A stretch of 64,000 nt of DNA from Paraphysomonas bandaiensis (GCA_965644295.1 CBFFRP010000360.1:1-64000); one strand, 5' to 3'. Counted from the first letter of the stretch, positions 46,553 to 58,905 are shown. Translations and numbers: made by a program. Notes: generated by a model not told the origin, from the letters alone.

Positions 46553-47400
46553 CTACATCTGCTTCGCTTGAGACTGCAAACGCTCCAACCGAATAGCCTG
46601 ATTTCGGATACATTGCATACGCATATAGCCATCTTTACCACTACTACTTACAGTAGTATTAGTACCTATGCTCGGAAACGACGCGGCAACAGCCGCTGGG
46701 GGCACATTGCTAGTAGGTGGAGGATCATAAGCAGGTGAAGGATCATAAGCAGTTAGTGCAGTGTATAGTAACAACGCACAACAATAATCAGAACAATACC
46801 GCATATATACGACATACGACCCCGTCACCATCTTTATGAACAGTATTACTTACCCTGCTCGTGCGCTTTCGTGGTATCTCTTCCTCCGCCTCCGGGTCGT
46901 CGTTGGATATGTCGCCACGAATGTTGACAACATTCTTCTTCCCGTTGCACTTCTCCTACACCATCATATGTACACAGTTAGTGCAGTGTATAGTAACAAC
47001 GCACAACAATAATCAGAACAATACCACATATATACGACATACGACCCCGTCACCATCTTTATGAACAGTATTACTTACCCTGCTCGTGCACTTTCGTGGT
47101 ATCTCTTCCTCCGCCTCCGGGTCGTCGTTGGATATGTCGCCACGAATGTTGACAACATTCTTCTTCCCGTTGCACTTCTCCTACACCATCATATGTACAC
47201 AGTTAGTGCAGTGTATAGTAACAACGCACAACAATAATCAGAACAATACCGCATATATACGACATACGACCCCGTCACCATCTTTATGAACAGTATTGCT
47301 TACCCTGCTCGTGCACTTTCGTGGTATCTCTTCCTCCGCCTCCGGGTCGTCGTTGGATATGTCGCCATGTCTGAGAGTGGTATCAGCTCTGCAGCAATCT
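46553..47400 (-). pseudogene. Transposon gene fragment with triplicated exon
   Basis: Minus-strand exon-like units of 102 nt bounded by AG and GTAAGT lie at 46955-46854 and 47180-47079, and a third, diverging at its 5' side, at about 47366-47304. Each codes for a segment containing CNGKKNVVNIRGDIS and DDPEAEEEIPRK; being 34 codons long, extra copies keep the frame. A final exon (~46770-46553) encodes a Pro-rich stretch then RMQCIRNQAIRLERLQSQAK and a stop. The family is not recognised; the C-terminus resembles the helix of Myb/SANT-like accessory proteins of DNA transposons. No complete start was found. Confidence 0.5.
46750..47366. repeat. 225-bp tandem repeat, about 2.7 copies
   Basis: Unit from GTTAGTGCAGTGTATAGTAAC to CACCATCATATGTACACA, starting at about 46750, 46975 and 47200. 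Copies differ at only a few bases. Each contains one full exon with splice sites plus flanking intron. Confidence 0.95.
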
Positions 47401-47498
47401 GATGTATGTGTACGTGTGTGTCTGTCTGTCTGTGTGCTCAGGAGGTGTGATCCACACAACAATGAACACCTCATCCGATAAACCACACCTCCTGAGCA
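47372..47498. repeat. Repeat B copy 1 with palindrome
   Basis: About 125 bp shared with 47922-48048: CTGAGAGTGGT, CTGTCTGTGTGCTCAGGAGG and CACCTCATCCGATAAACCAC. Each copy holds the inverted pair CTCAGGAGGTGTG / CACACCTCCTGAG. Confidence 0.85.
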
Positions 47499-47921
47499 CT
47501 CCTCACTGTCATCAACAATGTCACCATATTAACATCAGAAGATACTAACTCAGAAGATACATGCATCACTCTATATGTATGTATGTGTATGGTGTGTTAA
47601 GTTATGCATATATATATTATTGTCATGATGTGCGTGTTGTAAGCACTGCTCGTGCAGTGTGGTTGCGGTGTAGTATGATGGGTTCAATGTTCAGGTGGGC
47701 TCAAAGCAGGGGGAATAGGAAGTGTTCTAACGTGCACAATCAAACGATGTTATAATGTTTCGTCTGCTTGTACTTGTTGGACCTCTCTACACGAGTCCAC
47801 TCTCCTCAATCCACTGTATGAGGCTCAGTGCTACAGCCTCGTGACCAAACACTGTCATGAAGACCTTCCTGGAAGGCAGTTATAAGCCTGCAACTCTGAA
47901 CCACATAGTAAGAAGTGTCAT

Positions 47922-48048
47922 CTGAGAGTGGTGTGACCTCTGCAGCATTCGGAGGTGTGTGTATGTGTGTGTCTGTCTGTGTGCTCAGGAGGTGTGATTC
48001 ACACAACAATCAACACCTCATCCGATAAACCACACCTCCTGAGGTTAA
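47922..48048. repeat. Repeat B copy 2 with palindrome
   Basis: Direct copy of 47372-47498 with small differences. It abuts the stop codon of the retroelement relic on its right. Confidence 0.85.
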
Positions 48049-48857
48049 TCGGGGGGTCTGCCTTTGGGCAGTGTGTCTGCCGGGCCTGTATCGTGAGTTT
48101 TACGGGGGATGGTTGGGGCTAGATGTATATGAGAGTGTAAGTCGGTGGTGTAGATGGTGCTCGTTGTCGAGGTGGGATTTCGACCACAAGTAAGGAGGAG
48201 TTGTTTCCGGAGTGGTGGTGCTTGTCTCTGTCGGGTTCGGACTCTTGCAGCGGATAGAATTCTTGGGGTGGATGTCGCTAGGAGTAGTTGGAGTATTTTT
48301 GGTGTCGGGTGAGTATCCTGTGACGGGCGTTGCTGTGAGTGTGGTGGGGTCGTAATCGGTGTTACTGATGCCGTGTCTGTGTTGTGATGTCTGAGTCCTC
48401 TGTTTCGAAGCATGCGGAGCCCTCCACCATATAGGGGAAGGAGGATAGAGGTTACGGATTTTTCGAGAACGTGGAACTGATGTTCGAGCAGTGAGCTGGA
48501 TATGTGGCGTCCGAATGCGTCGGTCAATTGTGTGGCAGTAATGTGGCCGGTCCAGTAGCGCTCAGCCTGGGGTGTGTGTGGATTCCATGCGGCTTTTGCT
48601 AGTTTGATTATGGCGGTGTGGAACCAGGGATGGGGGAGCGTGCGTGTGCGAAGTTTGTCGAACTTGTGGTGTGCTTGGTGAACATCTTCACGTATGTGAG
48701 TGAGGTCGGGGTGTGTGCAGGTGAGAAGCATGTGTGCCATGTTGTCGATTGGGAGTGCACAGTCTGCGCATGCTGAGGCCGTTGTTATGTGATCAGGCCC
48801 GGTTTTTCCTTTGGCTTGGTTTCTGCCCATCGCGTATGATTTGTCCCATACGTAGGT
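48045..48857 (-). pseudogene. 5'-truncated retroelement C-terminus
   Basis: A minus-strand frame reads from about 48857 (YTYVWDKSYAMGRNQA) to a stop at 48045, about 270 codons. It has a zinc-knuckle CADCALPIDNMAHMLLTC, the C-x2-C..H..C pattern often found after reverse transcriptase in non-LTR elements, then a low-complexity Pro/His/Thr-rich tail. The reverse transcriptase itself is absent; the frame begins abruptly at the minisatellite. The identity is tentative. Confidence 0.45.
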
Positions 48858-49240
48858 GTATAGTGAAATGGTATATGGGTGTATAGTGAGATAGTGTAGT
48901 GATGTATAGTTAGGTGGTATAGTGGTATACAGTAGATGGTATAGTGGTATAATATAGTGGGATGGTATAGTGATGCATAGTAATATGGTATGGGTGTATA
49001 GTGAGATGGTATATGGGTGTATAGTGAGATGGTATATGGGTGTATAGTGAGATAGTGTAGTGATGTATAGTTAGGTGGTATAGTGGCATACAGTAGATGG
49101 TATAGTGGTATAATATAGTGGGATGGTATAGTGATGCATAGTAATATGGTATGGGTGTATAGTGAGATGGTATATGGGTGTATAGTGAGATGGTATGTGG
49201 GTGTATTCTGAGATGGTGTAGTGGTGTTTAGTGAGATGGT
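48858..49240. repeat. GGTATAGTG minisatellite with higher-order repeat
   Basis: Short units of about 15-17 bp (GGTGTATAGTGAGAT, GGTATAGTGGTATA) arranged in a larger repeat: 48876-49008 recurs at about 49047-49160, including the block AATATAGTGGGATGGTATAG. Confidence 0.9.
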
Positions 49241-49473
49241 TATAGTTCATACTTGTGAACTGTATGTAATATATATGTGTAGTCGGTGACTTTTATTGCT
49301 GTAAAACTGAAGTAATATGGAAGAAATTAGTAAAAAATATTATAAATAATACTCTTCACACTGTTATTAACTTCATAGTTACTTATAGTGCATAGTTATA
49401 CCCTTTTCCGACCATCACCAAAAATTTCACCAGGTTTTACATCAAAACCCAGGTTTTGGTATTACCTCGACTT

Positions 49474-50609
49474 CTTGCTTAGTAGGTTTTCATCCGAGCG
49501 GGGAAGGTGCACGGTTACCTACTAGTGTAAGTCACTCGGGAGAAGAGTGCAAGGAGGATGCATACGCTGAACGAGTGCACACAATGGAGGGAAGACATTG
49601 GAGTCAGCTTGAATTTGTAACAGATTTTGGTAGATGTCTGTTTCATGCGTCAGTGTGCAAAATTGCACCAGTGAGACCGCTTCGTGACCGTGGGAGGACC
49701 CGGCGCTATAGAGCTACTTTATTCTCCCTTCCAGACTACCTGCTGCTGTGAACACCACCTTGAAGAGGGCCCTAAAGATCTGCCGCATATACAGGAGACA
49801 TATGCCGAAGACACCGACCGCAAGTTGTTTGTGTTAGGACAAATAGATTGGGCAGGAGCGTATGATCCGGCTTAAACACGCAACACGTCGTATGCCCATG
49901 TAGCTAAAACTAAATCGTGTTGTATAGTTGAGAACTTGTCGGTGCATGCAATAGTAACTAGATGAGAGTCATGTTATGCATAGTGTCGCGCGAGTTGTTA
50001 GGTTGGTCGCGGCAACGCACAAGCTTGCGCTTCTTAATAATCAGATTTTCAATTCATTGAGATCTTCTACATCAGATGAAGGGTGGAATGAAACTTAGGG
50101 TGTTTGATGATCTTTTATCGGAAGTTGAGTCATCATTGTCGTTTTCCTATTATCTATAATTGTGTAAAAGTCACTTGCAATTGGCAATTCAATTAATTGG
50201 GACAACAAGTTATAACTGCAATTATAGTTACTTGATTACAAGCACAATATGCATCAATTACTTGAAACATAATTGTTACAGTTACGCAGTCTTGCATCAA
50301 TGTCATAATTAGGAATGAAGATAGGGATATAGGAGCTGTACGTGTAGGTGTGTAGTATTGTATGCACCAAGTTTGTAACTCAATGAAGAAATAATAAAGA
50401 AAAAAAATATTACACGACTTGCAATATCTATCAAGTACATAATGCACGTATAAACGTCAGTGACATCAAAGCATAATCCACACATACCCCCTGAATACAT
50501 AGGGTAAAACTATACTTCATATGGGCACTAAAACCATAGCAACGTATATTTACTGGCATAATATATATGACTCTAACTAATATCATTTGGTCTAGATGCT
50601 TAGTCAGAT
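49474..50609. other. Intergenic, no assigned gene
   Basis: Between the composite element and the histidine kinase 3' end. Overlapping frames exist at 49586-49742 (starting MEGRHWSQLEFVTDFG) and 49684-49875, with codon-like composition but no recognised domain; perhaps a gene fragment. The rest is AT-rich. Confidence 0.35.
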
Positions 50610-52826
50610 TCACTTCTTTGCCCATAATCTCATAACTTCACTCAATCGATCAATTTGTAATGGCTTGGTCAAAAAATCATCCATGCCACTGGACATACAG
50701 TCATCCTTGTCGTTTGCAGCAGCATTTGCTGTGAGGGCAACTATCGCGGTTCGAGGGGTGCCTAAATCAGGTGTCATAAAAATGCAACCAAAATCGTGAT
50801 CAAACTACCTCGACAGAGTTCCATATTGCGAATCATTTTCGTTGCAGACAATCCATCCATAACAGGCATCAAGCAGTCCATCAATATAATATCAAACATC
50901 ACATTTTCATCCATGTACCGTTGCACTACATTGACTGCGTCTTGTCCATTCTCCGATATCTCAATGTGCTGAAACTCCAACCGCTTCAACATATGGGAAA
51001 GAACTTTTTGGTTAACCTTATTATCTTCAACAATAAGTACTCGACAATGCTTTCGCCACTCTTTCTCATTCACCACGGCGTCCTGTGTATCACTGACAGC
51101 GTTCAATGAGGACGATGCGGGCAAACGGCTAAAAGGGATTGTGGACCATATCGTAGTCCCGCCACCTAATTCAGAACGAATGTCGATCTATAACACAACA
51201 AATACAATATCATATAAACCGTAGCGTCCTTAATAGAAGTACCTTCCCACCCATCAACTGCGTTAGGTTTTTTGCGATACTCAATCCAAGACCGGTTCCA
51301 CCGTACTCAGCACCTGTACACCGAGTGGCCTGAACAAATGGGGAAAAAAGCTTTGATACGTCCTTGATACCAATTCCCTCATCAGTAACTTGTACCCTAA
51401 CTTCATCAACTTGATTACTCTGCGAAACTCTAGCTCCCGGAGGCAATGGTGTCACAGTTAAACTAACAGTCACTGTACCCTCACTCGTGAACTTAATTGC
51501 ATTGCTAAGAAAGTTCAAAACAATCTGCTTGAACCTGTTGGGGTCGCCCATGTAAAGTGCATCCTCCAGGCCGTTCGGAATATTCATCACGATGTTAACA
51601 GTTATATCTTTCTTTGCAGCTTCATATGATAAGGTCTTGACACATTCTCTAACAGCCTAGTATGTATTTCCTTAGATAATCTACTATTAAAAGATGAAAG
51701 CAATACCTTGCTCGCCGAAAAAGGAATACAATTAAAATCAATTTTTCCCGCTTCCATCTTTGTGTGATCGAGGATATCCCCAAGCAGGGAACAAAGAAAA
51801 GAACTTGACGACTCAATTATATTCACAAACTCAGACTGTTCCGGTGAAAGTTGTGTACCCTGAAGAAGTATCGCCATGCCCAGTACTCCGTTAAGGGGTG
51901 TACGTATATCGTGGCTCATACGAGCAAGGAAAGTAGTTTTCATTTCCATCGCCTGGTGAAGCGCCTGTAGCTCTGCCTCTTGCTTGAGCTGCTGCGCTTC
52001 ATATACGTCGGTCACGTCCCTAGTGAAGCATCGGGTATTAATGAACTGCCCATTGCTGTCAAAGTTCGCGCTACTGTCGATCACCACGTGGCGGATTGAA
52101 CCATCCTTATGTCTCAAGCGGGCACGATATTCCTTAAGAGTTTGCCGACTGCCAAGTCGATTGAGAATGTCAGCAATAACATCAGCATCAGCATGGTAAT
52201 CTACCACATTCGATCCTATACAAAATAATATGGCCAGTTCAGGGAAAATAATTCACAACAACATAATAAATACCGATGTACTTATCAGCATCATAGCCGC
52301 ATATAGCCATATCTGCTCTGTTGGCCCACGCAATAATGCCATCACCACGTACCCAATGAATACCGACAGATGCGTTTTCAACGAAATCTGTCAGCACATC
52401 AGACGACAGGTCATGAACCGCTGCCGATGGGGTGAGTGGTTTCGGAGAATCACTCTTGTATCGTTTCACTATTCTTTCGAGCATAACTGTATGTCCACTT
52501 GGAAGTACTTTACAACTCAATACTTCCATTTGTATATCATAACCATCTTTGTCCACTCGGAAATAACAGCATCCAGTCTCATATGTCGAGTAGTTCTTGG
52601 AGCCAATCAGAGACGAGGATGAGCATCCCAGTATGTTCTCAATGATGGGGGATATATAGGCGACATTATCAGATGGATCAAGAATCGTTACAATGATATT
52701 CCCCTCTGGATCATTAAAGGCACTTAATAAGTCTGTGACAGATAGATTGAGCAGACCAGACGGCACCTTCTCAACTGCCTTATCGATGAAGGGGCATCGA
52801 AGCACTGTAGGTGAACACTGATTCAT
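50610..52826 (-). CDS. Hybrid histidine kinase (PAS-PAS-HisKA-HATPase-REC)
   Basis: Exons 52826-52274, 52215-51707, 51656-51243, 51187-50809 and 50761-50610 give 668 aa. Two N-terminal PAS-like segments are present; the second is followed by a PAC-type stretch (YRARLRHKDGSIRHVVID). The phospho-acceptor is in ARMSHDIRTPLNG (His ~286). ATP-binding boxes are NFLSNAIKFTSEG (N), VTDEGIGI (G1), FSPFVQA (F) and GGTGLGLSIAK (G2). The receiver domain has VLIVEDNKVNQ, ILMDCLMPVMDG (phospho-acceptor Asp), IVALTANA and FLTKPLQ (Lys). No transmembrane segment or signal peptide is seen, so it is a soluble sensor. This architecture is typical of fungi, amoebae and plants and rare in animals. It would need an HPt protein, not seen here. 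Confidence 0.96.
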
Positions 52827-53706
52827 CGTTCACTTCGATAGACTTCTTGTAGAGATCAATCGAGAAGTGTATCAGTCACTGTCGTCTTCTTATTCTCTGC
52901 CCTCTAGTGTACATATATATATGTATATATACAGCAGTATGTGGAGGTCCAGAGAGGCTATAGAGATCTACAGACACTCTCTGTGTATGGGTGTGTATGC
53001 GTGTGGGGGGTTTCCTGTACACTTCATGAGGACGTGGCATTCCCTAATAATCACTTTATTACGTCATTCTATAACCTTATTATCCAATAATATATCCTCA
53101 AATATTATTACAGATAATCTATTGGATATAACTGTTTGAGAAAATCTTCGATATATAGAAGTATTACACGTATTATTGAGGGAATACGGGGAACATACTT
53201 CGTACACATTCAAGTTCAATGCTAGAGAATACGTGAAATACCGTTCACTGTATTGTCCGCCATAATTGGGACATAGAGAGTCATCATCAGCAGTTCACTC
53301 ATCTGATAATTGAAATTTAAAACTTCAAATGTACAGCCTCCACCATACCATACACATACACACACACATACAGCAGTACATCCACATACATACATATATA
53401 GACGGTACTCCCGAGTCTCAAATGAGTGGATTGTTCAGCGTATATGCATGTATTCAGGCGTATATATGGAACTGTGCGTAGAGGTTCAGTAAGATGAGAG
53501 GCGTGGAATATTATCCTCCCATCTGCATATGTACACATACATGTACGACTAGGTGCGTGTTATCATACCAGTGTGAATGAGAATCAGCGGAGATATCGCC
53601 CCTGCACTGGATACACGTATGGATATGGAGAATAGCGATGAACAGACCTGCGTATCGACTGATCATATCAATAGAGCGTAAGTGCGTGTTATGAGCTATA
53701 AAGAGT
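52827..53706. promoter_or_regulatory. Shared head-to-head promoter region
   Basis: Spacer between the histidine kinase (-) and the DDT/WHIM gene (+). Exact TACAGCAGTA at 52930-52939 and at 53369-53378, both inside TATA/CATA-rich tracts and close to the two ends of the spacer. Confidence 0.6.
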
Positions 53707-56700
53707 ATGATCGATAGCGTGTATAGATTATTCAATAGCCCTCTAAAGAGCACTGAAGGCAATGAAGCAGCAGAGGGGTCTGTACCGCCTCAATCACTGA
53801 GAGATAATACTATAACTGAGGGTGGTGAGGCCGTTAACCCCAATAATAGTGAGACATCAGAGAGTACTCAGAGTACAGGTACTGTCAATGGTCCAAAAAA
53901 GTCGAAACGAATGTAAGTGTATGGAGAGATTTGTTATATTTGAAAGTAATGTTGTATGTTGCAAGCCGTACTCCCAGTGCCAAGAAAGAGGAGGCAACTC
54001 GAAATGCTTTAGAAATGCTCGGGATGAGTACATCGAAACGAAACATGGATACTGCCAATAGGAAGAAGTCTGCGGCACAGGAAGCTGCCAAGAAACGTCG
54101 AGTGTCTCAATTAGAGACGACCATTAAGCAACTTGAGGAAAAGGTAAGTCTCTCTCGAACTAAATGTAGACAGTTGACAAGTGTCGTAGGAGAAAGTAGA
54201 GCGTGAATCTCTTGCCAAGTTGAAGAGACAAAAAGTGAAATATGACCGCCAAATAGTAGTTCTGGAGAAAGTGAAGTTTCCTGTTGCTGATGAAACTATT
54301 GAGGTGGTCGATAAGAAAGGTGGAGCACCAACTCCTCTTCCTATACCGGTGATGCGACTAGAACTACCTGATGACCAAGTAACGGATGTACTTTTTGTAT
54401 GGGACTTCCTTAATGCTTTCAAGTAATAAATAGTCGATGGTTTTATGTCATACTAATAGAACTCTAACAGTAAGGAACTTAATCTGAAGTCTATTACCAT
54501 CGATGATTTTGTGGATCTACTTCACTATACCGGTGGCGAGTCAGTGGCACTGACTGAGGTTTTCTGCACTCTCCTCCGTCTAGTTTTACGTGATCATTCT
54601 CTCTCTGTGCGAGTGAGCAACGAGGTGCCTCCACACCTCAACTTTGCAAGTCGGGATGGTGAGGAGGATGCCCTGGAAGATATGAGCGAAAGTGCCTGCA
54701 TTGAGCGTTACCGGGATTGGGAATACAATGGATTGAAACTTCTCCCGCGGCGCATTCGACCAGAAGTCGTCGATGGTCTCAGATGGCAAAGTGTGGCACG
54801 AGCAATCATACCTCGTTTACCGTCGTACACCACTCTGTTGAGAGCAACTGACTCTTCACTTGACATGCTTATGGGTTCAGAGCAACGGGAAGGTGTTGAT
54901 AAGGACGGCTATAAAGTTGCCAATAGAGACTGGGTCAATACTATCACATATGATTGTAAGGGCGATGTTGAGGTGAGTACATAGCGGTAAAGTGTGGGGA
55001 ACATGTTTTCATTGCTGATATTGATAGAGAATATCCACGGCGCTCAAAACCATAGAGAGCACTGAGCTGTACAATCTTCCAGCTGAACAAAAGCTGTCGC
55101 TGTTGAAAGTGCTCTGCTACGCGTGCTACGACACTAGCCATGTGCGGCATCTGCTCTCCAAAAATGTGGAGGAGCGCTTGAACCGCATTGCTGCTATGAA
55201 CAATGCTCAAAAAACCCAGAAAAAGAAAGCACAGCAAGAATCTGCAGCCCTGAAACAAGAGGCTATCGAGGAGTGTCGTCGGATCAATCAAGCTGCCAAA
55301 GAGGCCGGTACCGTGAAGGGAACGAAGAAAAACTCCAAAGCGTCGGAACAGGGTGACAAACCCACCAAAGCAGGAAAAGCTGCCAAAAATCCTTACGATC
55401 CCACCCCAGCCCAATTGAATGCTATGTTAGAGGATATGATACTGAAGGACGCCATTGGGGTAGACGTTGTTCTTGAAGAACCTCCAAGTGTGGAAGAAGA
55501 TTCAGATGTCATGTCAGAGAGTACAGGTCGATCTCGAATGCTATCTTCTACTCGTGTAGGCGCCGCGGAGCAGGAACGTCGACGTAAAGAGCGTGAGCAA
55601 GAGAAACAGATGCGAGAGGATGCGGCGATATATCTCGAGCAAGCACTTGAAAGTGGTCGCGACCGTGATATCCGGGAGTCGCTTAAGTATTCCAGACAGG
55701 CTGGTCTAGAGGGTGAGCTCCCTGACGGCCGCGTCTACTGCACGACTACAATGTTTAAGGTCTATTTCTGACTCTTTGTGAAGTGTATTGATATGTTGGA
55801 GTGTAGGTTTATAAATTGCGTGCGAGCATGGAGCAAGCTAGTAAAGATGCCAGAGCAGCAGCAGAGCATGAGAAGGCTCTCGTTGAGTATTTTGTACGCA
55901 CCGAACCGATCGGCTATGATCGTTACAACAGAGCTTACTGGTGTTTTGATGGTGACACAAGGGTATTCGTTCAAACAATGCTGGGCCCCGATAGCTTACC
56001 GTCTAATGAAAAGAAAGAAGATGATGATCCCTATTTGTCGCTCATGAGAAAAAAACCGAGTTTGAAGAAATGTTCCTGGCGGATGTACGGGTCTATGTCA
56101 GAAATATGGGCTCTAATAGATGCATTGGACGAGCGTGGGATAAGGGAGCGTGCTCTCAAGTCTAAATTGCGAGCACAGTTCGGTTTAAGTGAAAACTCAG
56201 CCCAAGGCGTGACCTACAAGACTTCTGGTAGTGAGTTTATTGGTAAGAAGGTTCAACGGACATTTGGCAAGGTACGTTGGAGAGGAACATAATATGTGCG
56301 GTGGTACTATATTTGTATATTGTGCGTGGTATTGTTTGTGTATGTAAGAAATAAAGCCCTTGTGGAAATATGGACCATTTGTGTGACAAGTATATCTCCA
56401 GTAGCCAATATGCCCTACTTTATTATTGTATGGAGGCGAATTTTGCTGCTACTTTAACATTATATCTGTCTTGTCTTGCAGCGTGTTGTGTATGGAACTA
56501 TAGTGGGCTGGCTTCCCCCTGAAGGCGAAGACGAAGCACTTTGGCATGTTATTCATGACGATGGCGACGAAGAAGACTTGGATGAAAATGAGGTGAATAA
56601 ATTCCTCCATGATGTTCCACCCAAGCCAAAGCGGAAATATAGAGAACGCTCGGAAGACAGTAAAAGTAAATCTGGCGTCAAAGCTACCGCAAAAAGAGAT

Positions 56701-57993
56701 GTGGAGGAAGAACAGAGTGCTATGGAGGTTGATGGTGAAAGTGAAGAGGCCGAGTGGAGTGGCGATGACGATGATGATACTCCTCCGGATATTGTTACCG
56801 ATTATCACAACAACGTTATCGGTGGGCTGGGGGTGCGCGAGAACCAAATTGGACTCCACGGGCTTAAACTCGAGCTCTCTCGCAAGCACGACATGCTGAT
56901 TGACGGTTTAAAGAGTCGGGGCAGTGGATATCCAAGAGAGGGGAAGCGAGTATGGGAGAATTGTCTGCGGACTGCGGAGGATTTGTCGACTGTGCGTAGT
57001 GCTTTGGTGGAACTGGAGACGGTAGTGCACGACACACAGGAAGTTCCTGACGAAGTAGATGAAAAAGACACAAAAGATAAGCGAGACTTAATGATGAAAG
57101 ATGGGTGGGTGTTTAATATTGAAGCGGAAGGGACCGCTTTACTAGACGACCTTCGAGCTAAAGCAAAGAAAGCCGACGAAGTAGCCGCAATGGCCATGGA
57201 TTTTACGTTAGAGGAGTCCGAGCCTACTAATCGTCGTGGTAAAGGGGATAAAAGTATGAACAAAAAAGGAACGACTAAAACCGCCAAGGAGGAAGCAGCG
57301 GACTGTGCAGTTGAAGTAGAAAAAGTTTTAGAACACCTAAGAGTCATCGGTCGGCGAGCTAGGACCTTCTTCGAGGGGCATGGAGCTAGTGATGGAACAA
57401 TTGTGGCGTATCTTCCGGGAAGTGTTAACGACGGCATTCCTCTGTGGCATATGGAACACGATGATGGAGATAATGAGGATTTGGATAGCAAAGATCTCAC
57501 ACGAGTGCTGCGTAACTACGATACAGATGCCCAGAACGAGGAAGGGATTGATGATGAGGATGAAGACGAGGACGAGGCCAGTGATAGCGAGGAAGAAGAA
57601 AGCGAGGAAGAAGAAGAGGATGATGAAGACAGAGAGGAGTCTAAAGTTCTCTGGCCATCATTGAATGTACGAACCCGTTGGCTGCAGGCCTTGCATGCGA
57701 GCCAGACTATATCTGAGGTGGCATTGGCGCTATCATCGTTCATGGAGCATGCTAAAGCCTACGGTGTGGTCGGGCCTGATCCTCTGGGATCTCTTGGTCC
57801 GAGGGCGAGAAGTATGTGGAACAGCTCACGTGACAATGGAAAATCTCCGGGACGAAGTACAATGCATGGCCATGGGTCTAGTAGAAAGCGAAGGTCGTCT
57901 GTGGGGAGACGGAGCAGTGCCAAAGCATCCGAAGGGAGCCGACGTATGCAGAGAGACAGAGCCGCAAGAAAGCGGTTGTCTTACGCGGAATAG
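53707..57993 (+). CDS. DDT/WHIM chromatin-remodelling protein with Tudor-like repeats
   Basis: Exons 53707-53912, 53966-54143, 54190-54422, 54471-54972, 55028-55759, 55807-56271 and 56482-57993 give 1,275 aa. A basic coiled coil (~90-150) precedes a DDT domain: VTDVLFVWDFLNAFN, KSITIDDFVDLLHYTGGES and EVFCTLLRLVLRD. WHIM motifs follow: YNLPAEQKLSLLKVLCYACY (WHIM1) and TEPIGYDRYNRAYWCFDGD with WRMYGSMSEIWALIDALDER (WHIM2/3, the ISWI-binding and linker-DNA ruler parts). Two Tudor-like boxes then occur: GTIVGWLPPEGEDEALWHVI then HDDGDEEDLDENE, and GTIVAYLPG then LWHMEHDDGDNEDLD. Long acidic runs and a Ser/Arg-rich end follow. No PHD finger or bromodomain is present, unlike BAZ1. Likely a nuclear non-catalytic subunit of an ISWI-type remodeller. 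Confidence 0.92.
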
Positions 57994-58905
57994 ATTTAAG
58001 AAATATTGTCCGTAGATGATTGCATTAGCCTCTTCCATGTGTGTATGGTCAGTCGTTGCGCGTGCTAGAAATTACTTCTATATACTTGTTTGCTACCTTT
58101 ATCAACAAAGTATTACCTTCAGATTTGTAAACTCATGCGCACAATGTATCTCTCATATTTATAATAATTTTGACAGTTTTATATGGGGCCGTGTCTGTTT
58201 TGTTGAGGTAATGTGACGAATTTTACAAGTAAAGCAATGTCTGTTGCATTGCCCACTATTGTAGATCTATACGTAAAATTGTGTATATTGTATATAGCTC
58301 TATGTAATAAGATTCGCAGACAAGAAGCTAAGTTGTAATTATTAGCAGTAGAATTAACTTGTTTAACAGAAAATATCTGTAATAATAAGGACTTGTGTTC
58401 GAATCAGTGCGTTCCAGCAGGGCTGCGTAACAGTTAATTGCGGTTCCAGAAATCAAGATAGAACGATAGAACTATGCTCTATATGAAACTAACCTACGTA
58501 AAATGGTTTAACTCAATTAACCGAGCAACACGTACACTCAATAATTAATTATCTAATCCAGTAGGTAGGTAAGAGCTTTACTAAGTGCCATAACAGATTC
58601 TCAAAATGCTATAAATTGAAACAATATTAAATCGGTGAATGTAGATATTCTAAAGCCTGTTGATGATACTATATTCTATATTTGTCTTAACTTAATTGTT
58701 TTATTCCAAAAATCTATGACAAAAATTCGCCACAAAATGTACCCGTAAATAGCTTCAAGCTTTAAGAGTTTGCTACACTAACCATGTCAATTTCGTTCGA
58801 CTCAATACACAAAATCACTTGAAAATCCACACCTTCAGTAATCACTTGAAAAATGGCCGATATCTAGACCCATAACATGGTCTACTGGGGCTACCATGGA
58901 CACTT
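57994..58905. other. Intergenic, convergent 3' ends
   Basis: AT-rich spacer between the DDT/WHIM gene (+) and the acyl-CoA dehydrogenase (-). No gene or repeat recognised. Confidence 0.4.

Larger units (their letters stand above)
46352..49473. mobile_element. Composite element with GTCGAGGTAATACC inverted ends
   Basis: Left end AAGTCGAGGTAATACCAAAA.. then TTTCACCAGGTTT; the right end read in reverse is AAGTCGAGGTAATACCAAAA.. then AAAACCTGGTGAAAT. About 3.1 kb. Possible 3-bp target duplication CTT, too short to be sure. It encloses a triplicated exon gene fragment, a retroelement relic and minisatellites, so it is either a large non-autonomous transposon that captured other sequence or a nested insertion site. 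Confidence 0.7.

Noticed and set aside
32932-53706. CRISPR-like interpretation of the repeated promoter words
   Set aside because: The copies are isolated, not regularly spaced with spacers, and the DNA is eukaryotic.
58390-58440. Possible tRNA (GTTCGAATC word)
   Set aside because: No cloverleaf stems could be drawn around it; the word alone is not evidence.
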